This document shows, one piece after another, positions 1-5,140 of a stretch of 5,140 bases of DNA; position 1 is the stretch's first letter, and each line of letters opens with the position of its first letter. The notes under the pieces were generated by a model, which was given only the letters and a program-made list of their open reading frames with translations, searched no databases and had not been told where the DNA came from. Origin of the DNA: Bdellovibrionaceae bacterium UBA2466 (GTDB lineage: Bacteria; Bdellovibrionota; FAC87; UBA2466); the NCBI GenBank assembly GCA_002342225.1, contig DDPO01000163.1:4021-9160 (forward strand). Direction: 5' to 3'. A program made the translations under genes and the position numbers.

Positions 1-1
1 T

Positions 2-145
2 CGTAGGAAACGGATTCATTGTAGTTGTTGGATAGTAATCAATGTTTTGGTTACTTCGAGCAGTCCTTGGCGATTCCATTCCACAGCCAACCAGTAAAGT
101 GATTGAGAAAGCGATTAGGCTTAAGTTTTTTAAGGTCCTAGTCAT
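2..145 (-). CDS. Lipoprotein N-terminus, partial (3' end beyond left window edge)
   Basis: An open frame of 48 codons starts with ATG at 145 and runs leftward off the window without a stop. The product begins with a basic n-region (MTRTLKN), then a hydrophobic stretch at about residues 8-20, and a lipobox LVGC with the acceptor cysteine at residue 21. This is a classic signal peptidase II (lipoprotein) signal. The residue after the cysteine is Gly, not Asp, so outer-membrane sorting is the default expectation. The visible mature part is polar and rich in Ser, Thr, Asn and Pro (two Tyr, several Thr), as in a flexible tether. An AGGAG Shine-Dalgarno lies 7 bases upstream of the ATG, which fixes the start. 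It is transcribed divergently from the gene at 410. Function is unknown because the body of the protein is outside the window. That this is a real lipoprotein gene is well supported; its identity is not. Confidence 0.82.
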   Translation of the reverse strand, partial: MTRTLKNLSLIAFSITLLVGCGMESPRTARSNQNIDYYPTTTMNPFPT

Positions 146-152
146 AGGGGGT

Positions 153-157
153 CTCCT
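153..157 (-). promoter_or_regulatory. Shine-Dalgarno site of the lipoprotein gene
   Basis: On the minus strand this reads AGGAG, followed by ACCCCCT and then the ATG at 145, a spacing of 7 bases. It is a near-consensus ribosome binding site. It decides the start of a reading frame that would otherwise be too short to trust at the window edge. Confidence 0.8.
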
Positions 158-194
158 GTTGTTAACCATAGTTTGAAACTTAAATTCTTTGATT

Positions 195-222
195 TTTATA
201 AATTGCAATCACCGGGCCCAAG
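195..222 (-). promoter_or_regulatory. Possible sigma70-type promoter for the lipoprotein gene
   Basis: Read on the minus strand, a TATAAA hexamer (200 to 195, one mismatch to the -10 consensus) sits 16 bases downstream of a poor -35 candidate, CTTGGG (222 to 217). Transcription would start near 188, giving a leader of roughly 40 bases before the ATG at 145. The -10 is good and the -35 is weak, and the surroundings are AT-rich, so chance matches are common here. This is a tentative inference from spacing and consensus alone. Confidence 0.25.
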
Positions 223-281
223 TTAAGACATTGAGAATTCGCTTTAATTATCCCTTTATTTTCAATTTCTTAGCTTTTTAC

Positions 282-354
282 TGTCAGTTTTTTAGACATC
301 TGAACCAAGAGTTTCTCTTGTGTGTATTCAAAACTATCTTTTAAAAAACTGACA
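282..354. repeat. Perfect 13-bp inverted repeat with 47-base spacer
   Basis: The left arm TGTCAGTTTTTTA (282-294) and the right arm TAAAAAACTGACA (342-354) are exact reverse complements, separated by 47 bases. Each arm ends outwardly in CTGACA, which resembles a -35 hexamer pointing away from the centre, although no well-spaced -10 follows either one. The left arm continues to GACA (295-298), so 282-298 is itself a smaller dyad, TGTC-N9-GACA. It could be a pair of binding sites for a dimeric regulator, a long-stem leader structure, or the ends of a tiny degenerate mobile element. Which of these it is cannot be told from one copy. Confidence 0.6.
306..320. repeat. Small hairpin nested inside the inverted repeat
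   Basis: CAAGAG (306-311), TTT, then CTCTTG (315-320) form a perfect 6-bp stem with a 3-base loop, lying between the two arms of the larger repeat. It is followed by TGTGTATTC and not by a T-run, and it lies between divergent genes, so it is not a standard intrinsic terminator. It may be an operator half or simply a chance palindrome. Confidence 0.45.
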
Positions 355-409
355 CCTGCCGAACTTTTTTTCACTGGAACCCAATCCCTATCTGTGGCAA
401 ACCCAATCT

Positions 410-1576
410 ATGGACCAGCAGATTGTCTCTTCGCTCAAACTTGATCGGTTATTATCGGAGCCCAAGCTCGACTTTCCTCGTGGCGTGGCTCCTAAGATTC
501 TTCTAAACCATGTCAAAAACACAGCCCCTTTTGTTTTTTATGATAGTTTCTGTGCAGGCCCCAACCATCGATACCTGAAAATTCTTCGCCATATTGATCA
601 TTGGTTAGAAAAGTTTCCAGAGACACAGCTTGATCATGCCCATTACTTCGAACTTTGTGTAGCAGCTCACTGGGGAACCGTAGCCACTTTTGTTCCCACC
701 GATGTCGATAATCAGATCCGCTCAAAACTTTGGCATCCAGCCCTTCCTCTAGAAACGCTTTTTGCGATGGTGGACTTAGTAGAAGAAGCTCTCACTTGGG
801 ACTCAACTCAAGTATCAACTCGTTGGGTAAAGAGCCCCATTTCCCAAAACTTTTTAAGCGGTCATCACGGAGAGTGGTTTAGTATTGCAGTTGCAGCTTA
901 CGGAGCACTTAGAAGTCGCCATCCGGAAAGAGCCGAATTTCTTTCAAACGCTATTTTAAATGAACTTAACCGACAGCTCACCGTTTTTAATGAATATAGA
1001 ACAGTGAAAGACGGAATCGGTTCATTGAAAGCGGCAACCATTGTCGCTCACAATGCCGGCGACTTAGTAAGAGTGATGGATATGTGGAGTTTTGATTCAG
1101 ACGACAGGCTGAGAAAAGGCTATCAAGAGATCGAGTCTAGCAATCACATGAATGGTGCTTTTTCGGTGCTGAGTTTTTTGAATAAACAATATATGGCCGT
1201 TGAAAACCATCGAAACTTCGCCTTAAGAAAACCGAAATGTTTAAGACATCAACCGAGCCTTTTGTTACCTTTAGGACCGTTCTTTGATGATTGGGGCAAA
1301 CAAGTGGCCCAAAACCCTGAGCTTAGCGAATTTGAACTTGGAGAGATCACTGAAGCCCTTTTCGACGGATGGGTTTATCTTGAAAACACAGTAGGCTATG
1401 CTCGAGCTTTGGCAGGTATGGAAATGGGAATTCAAGGAGGACTTTCTCAACTTTGTAAGCTTGTGCCCTCCAAAATGGCGAAACAACTTTCCTCTGGAAA
1501 ACTACGAACTTTGACTAGCACTTCTCAAAATCGCTTTGAAAATCAGTGGAATCAATTCGGACTAAAACTACTTTAA
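410..1576 (+). CDS. Conserved-looking hypothetical protein, 388 residues, function unknown
   Basis: I do not recognise this family. The protein has no signal peptide and no membrane segment, so it is probably cytoplasmic and largely alpha-helical. It is rich in His, Trp and acidic residues clustered in blocks that look conserved: AAHWGT (85-90), SGHHGEW (150-156), FNEYRTVKDG (193-202), VAHNAGD (212-218), SNHMNG (244-249), and RHQPSLLLPLGPFFDDWG (279-296). His152, His153 and Glu155, with His214, His246 and His280, could form a metal or cofactor site, but this is inference only. The ATG at 410 is the only usable start. Going upstream in frame there is no ATG, GTG or TTG before the TGA at 350-352, and the next methionine is at residue 120. 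No Shine-Dalgarno precedes it. The gene stands alone on the plus strand, divergent from the lipoprotein gene, and its last 9 bases overlap the end of frmB convergently. Coding is supported by length and balanced composition. Confidence 0.85.
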   Translation: MDQQIVSSLKLDRLLSEPKLDFPRGVAPKILLNHVKNTAPFVFYDSFCAGPNHRYLKILRHIDHWLEKFPETQLDHAHYFELCVAAHWGTVATFVPTDVDNQIRSKLWHPALPLETLFAMVDLVEEALTWDSTQVSTRWVKSPISQNFLSGHHGEWFSIAVAAYGALRSRHPERAEFLSNAILNELNRQLTVFNEYRTVKDGIGSLKAATIVAHNAGDLVRVMDMWSFDSDDRLRKGYQEIESSNHMNGAFSVLSFLNKQYMAVENHRNFALRKPKCLRHQPSLLLPLGPFFDDWGKQVAQNPELSEFELGEITEALFDGWVYLENTVGYARALAGMEMGIQGGLSQLCKLVPSKMAKQLSSGKLRTLTSTSQNRFENQWNQFGLKLL

Positions 1577-2404
1577 GAACTTTGCGTGGAACTTGATGTG
1601 GTCCTCAATAAAAGTGCTGATGAAATAATAACTGTGGTCATAGCCTTTTTGATATCGCATCTCTAATCTGACTTTAGCCTCGCGACAGGCCTCTTCAAAA
1701 TTTTGGGGCTTAAGAGAAGTTTGTAGAAACTGATCTTCTGTTCCCTGATCAACTAAGATGGTTCGGTCATAGCCCAAACTTTTAACAAGACAACAAGCAT
1801 CGTAAGATTCCCAAGAAGAGACATCGTTGCCTAAATAGTTTCTGAACGCTTTTTCACCCCACGCTACTGCCGCAGGATTCGTAATGGGAGCAAAGGCCGA
1901 AACCGAACGATATTTTTTTGATTCTCGAATTCCAATCACTAAAGCCCCATGTCCGCCCATCGAGTGGCCAAAAATACTCTGACAGTCGGGAATAACTTTG
2001 AAGTTCTTTTGAATCACTTGAGGCAATTCATGAACAACGTAGTCGTACATTTGATAGTTTTTCTTCCATGGTTCTTCAGTCGCATTGACATAAAACCCAG
2101 CCCCTTGCCCGAAATCCCAGTCGGGCCCTTTTCCAGGAACTTGCTCCCCACGAGGACTCGTATCGGGCGCTACAAGCATTACACCGTGCTCGGCAGCAAA
2201 TCTTTGTGCATTCGCTTTGATCGTAAAATTCTCTTCAGTGCAAGTAAGACCCGAGAGCCAGTAAAGAACAGGAACAGGCCGAGTCTCAGCCTCTTTTGGA
2301 GCAAAGATCGAAAATTTCATGAGACATTGGTTACTTTTCGATTCGTGAGAGTAAAAACCTACTCTACCCTCGAAAGCTTTATGAGAGCTCATCGTATTAA
2401 GCAT
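1568..2404 (-). CDS. frmB: S-formylglutathione hydrolase
   Basis: Hydrolyses S-formylglutathione to formate and glutathione (EC 3.1.2.12), the second step of glutathione-dependent formaldehyde detoxification, in the cytoplasm. It is an alpha/beta-hydrolase of the esterase D family, and 278 residues is the usual full length. The oxyanion-hole segment WLSGLTCTEENF spans 49-60 and includes the family cysteine Cys55. The nucleophile elbow GHSMGGHG (146-153) carries Ser148. The likely acid is Asp224 in DQGTEDQFL and the base is His257 in GYDHSYYF, completing the triad. It is the last gene of the minus-strand operon, 10 bases after the frmA stop. The ATG at 2404 has only a weak purine-rich AGAAAG upstream, overlapping the frmA stop, so translation is probably coupled to frmA. 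A second ATG at 2392 (residue 5) is possible but has nothing like a ribosome site. The TAG stop overlaps the end of the convergent 388-residue gene by 9 bases, and no terminator is visible. Confidence 0.96.
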   Translation of the reverse strand: MLNTMSSHKAFEGRVGFYSHESKSNQCLMKFSIFAPKEAETRPVPVLYWLSGLTCTEENFTIKANAQRFAAEHGVMLVAPDTSPRGEQVPGKGPDWDFGQGAGFYVNATEEPWKKNYQMYDYVVHELPQVIQKNFKVIPDCQSIFGHSMGGHGALVIGIRESKKYRSVSAFAPITNPAAVAWGEKAFRNYLGNDVSSWESYDACCLVKSLGYDRTILVDQGTEDQFLQTSLKPQNFEEACREAKVRLEMRYQKGYDHSYYFISTFIEDHIKFHAKFLK

Positions 2405-2414
2405 GGATAACTTT

Positions 2415-4491
<2,077 letters not shown>

Positions 4492-4495
<4 letters not shown>

Positions 4496-5140
4496 TGTTT
4501 CTGCCAAGGCTCCAAAAAATGTCTGACTAACTCATCAAAACTATCAAACTGCATACAGGGCCTGGAACTGACTCCAAACCCGTAATTCACATGAAAATAG
4601 GGGACTCCGGCCAGCACGGCCGCTTCATGGTCCCCAGCTGTATCTCCTACATAGACGGGCTTTTGTAAACTATTTCTCTCAATCACGAGTTTGATATTTT
4701 CCCCTTTGGGCCTTCGGGTATTTCCATGACATTCGGTATCTTTAAAGAGGGTTTTTAAGCCTGTGTGTTTAAAAAAGGTATCAAGGTAGGGTTGCTGACA
4801 ATTACTGACTATAAACAACTCATATTTCTCAGAAAGCCGAAGAAGCCCCGCTTGAACTCCTGGATACAAGATGGCACCCATTTGAAGGATGATCTGGAGC
4901 TGCTCTTTGAAACACTCTTTAGCGGCAACATCCCGTTTATCTTGGGTCATTTCTGGAAAAAACTTTTCAAATATTTTTGCGATCGGTAGCCCCATCATTT
5001 TACCGATGTCTTCTGGAGTCAGTGGCTCTCTTTGAATATCAACTCTCTTTAGAGCTGTATTCCAGGCATTTGCACAAGCTGTCGTTGAATCCCACAAAGT
5101 GCCGTCTAAATCAAAGATCAAACTGTCATGAATTCGATGA
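4492..5140 (-). CDS. HAD-superfamily hydrolase (phosphoglycolate phosphatase-like), 5' end probably beyond window
   Basis: Predicted cytoplasmic Mg2+-dependent phosphatase acting on a small phosphorylated metabolite; the substrate is unknown. Numbering from the TTG at 5121, motif I is DLDGT (4-8), with nucleophile Asp4 and acid/base Asp6. The helical C1 cap lies at roughly 14-84. Motif II is SN (106-107), motif III is Lys139 in RRPKGEN, and motif IV is GDTAGD (159-164). All four HAD motifs are intact, and the cap type matches the Gph/beta-phosphoglucomutase-like branch. The TTG at 5121 has no Shine-Dalgarno. The frame stays open upstream to the window edge, reading HRIHDS directly before LIFDLDG. 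Family members usually have several residues before this strand, so the true start probably lies just past base 5140. The one nearby ATG (5129) is out of frame. The TGA stop (4494-4492) overlaps the glycosyltransferase ATG as ATGA. It is the most upstream visible gene of the operon, so the operon promoter is not in the window. Confidence 0.9.

Larger units (their letters stand above)
146..409. other. Divergent intergenic region (264 bases)
   Basis: This stretch separates the divergent starts of the lipoprotein gene and the 388-residue protein gene, so it should carry promoters for both. It is AT-rich with T-runs. It holds the inverted repeat at 282-354, the small hairpin at 306-320, a GGGCCC palindrome at 214-219, and a possible minus-strand -10 at 195-200. 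For the plus-strand gene I find no convincing promoter. TATCTG at 389-394 is a weak -10 candidate preceded only by a T-run, and would leave a very short leader. I see no small open reading frame with a ribosome binding site here. Confidence 0.6.

Noticed and set aside
306..320. Intrinsic terminator at the CAAGAG/CTCTTG hairpin
   Set aside because: The stem is short and not GC-rich, no T-run follows on either strand at the right place, and the hairpin lies between divergent genes where no transcript needs to end.
282..354. Insertion sequence or transposon ends
   Set aside because: The 47-base interior cannot encode anything and I see no target-site duplication flanking the arms. A miniature element remains possible only if other genomic copies exist.
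513..725. 70-codon minus-strand open frame inside the 388-residue gene
   Set aside because: Fully antisense to a longer, better-composed frame, with no recognisable motif or context.
1271..1486. 71-codon minus-strand open frame
   Set aside because: Antisense shadow of the 388-residue gene. It does not join the frmB operon in frame and shows no domain.
1568..1640. Rho-independent terminator for either convergent gene
   Set aside because: I scanned both strands around the overlap and found no stable GC-rich stem followed by a T-run.
1949..2410. 153-codon plus-strand open frame
   Set aside because: It lies wholly antisense to frmB apart from its last six bases, whose protein sequence and catalytic motifs are unmistakable. 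The translation is basic and low in recognisable structure, and it has no own ribosome site that I can support.
4765..4989. 74-codon plus-strand open frame
   Set aside because: Antisense to the HAD phosphatase core, including its motif II region. Its Lys/Leu/Phe-rich composition is what the reverse strand of that gene would give.

Overview
The window looks like compact bacterial chromosome, moderately AT-rich by eye. Two things point to a Gram-negative host: a lipoprotein-type signal peptide at the left edge and a glutathione-dependent formaldehyde detoxification pair. The dense packing and the unrecognised 388-residue protein would fit a Bdellovibrio-like predator or a related former deltaproteobacterium. 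That is a low-confidence impression, because nothing in the sequence is diagnostic of a taxon. There are no tRNA or rRNA genes, CRISPR arrays, transposases, phage genes or toxin-antitoxin pairs.

Layout. Bases 2-145 (minus strand) hold the first 48 codons of a lipoprotein gene that leaves the window on the left. Bases 146-409 are a divergent intergenic region containing a perfect 13-bp inverted repeat with a small hairpin nested between its arms. Bases 410-1576 (plus strand) encode a 388-residue soluble protein I do not recognise. Its 3' end overlaps convergently by 9 bp with the end of frmB.

From about 1568 to the right edge everything is on the minus strand and forms one tight apparent operon. 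In transcription order it contains a HAD-family phosphatase (its 5' end probably beyond base 5140), a family 2 glycosyltransferase, frmA (class III alcohol dehydrogenase / S-(hydroxymethyl)glutathione dehydrogenase) and frmB (S-formylglutathione hydrolase). The first two junctions are 4-base ATGA stop/start overlaps, and frmA and frmB are 10 bases apart, so translational coupling is likely.

How the genes work together. Formaldehyde reacts with glutathione spontaneously. FrmA oxidises the adduct with NAD+ to S-formylglutathione, and FrmB hydrolyses that to formate and glutathione. All catalytic and zinc-ligand residues I looked for are present in both proteins. The phosphatase and glycosyltransferase have no obvious role in this pathway, and no frmR-type regulator lies in the window. 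I see no strong case for a new defence or mobile system. The items most worth a second look are the unrecognised 388-residue protein, the inverted repeat in front of it, and the atypical operon partners of frmAB.
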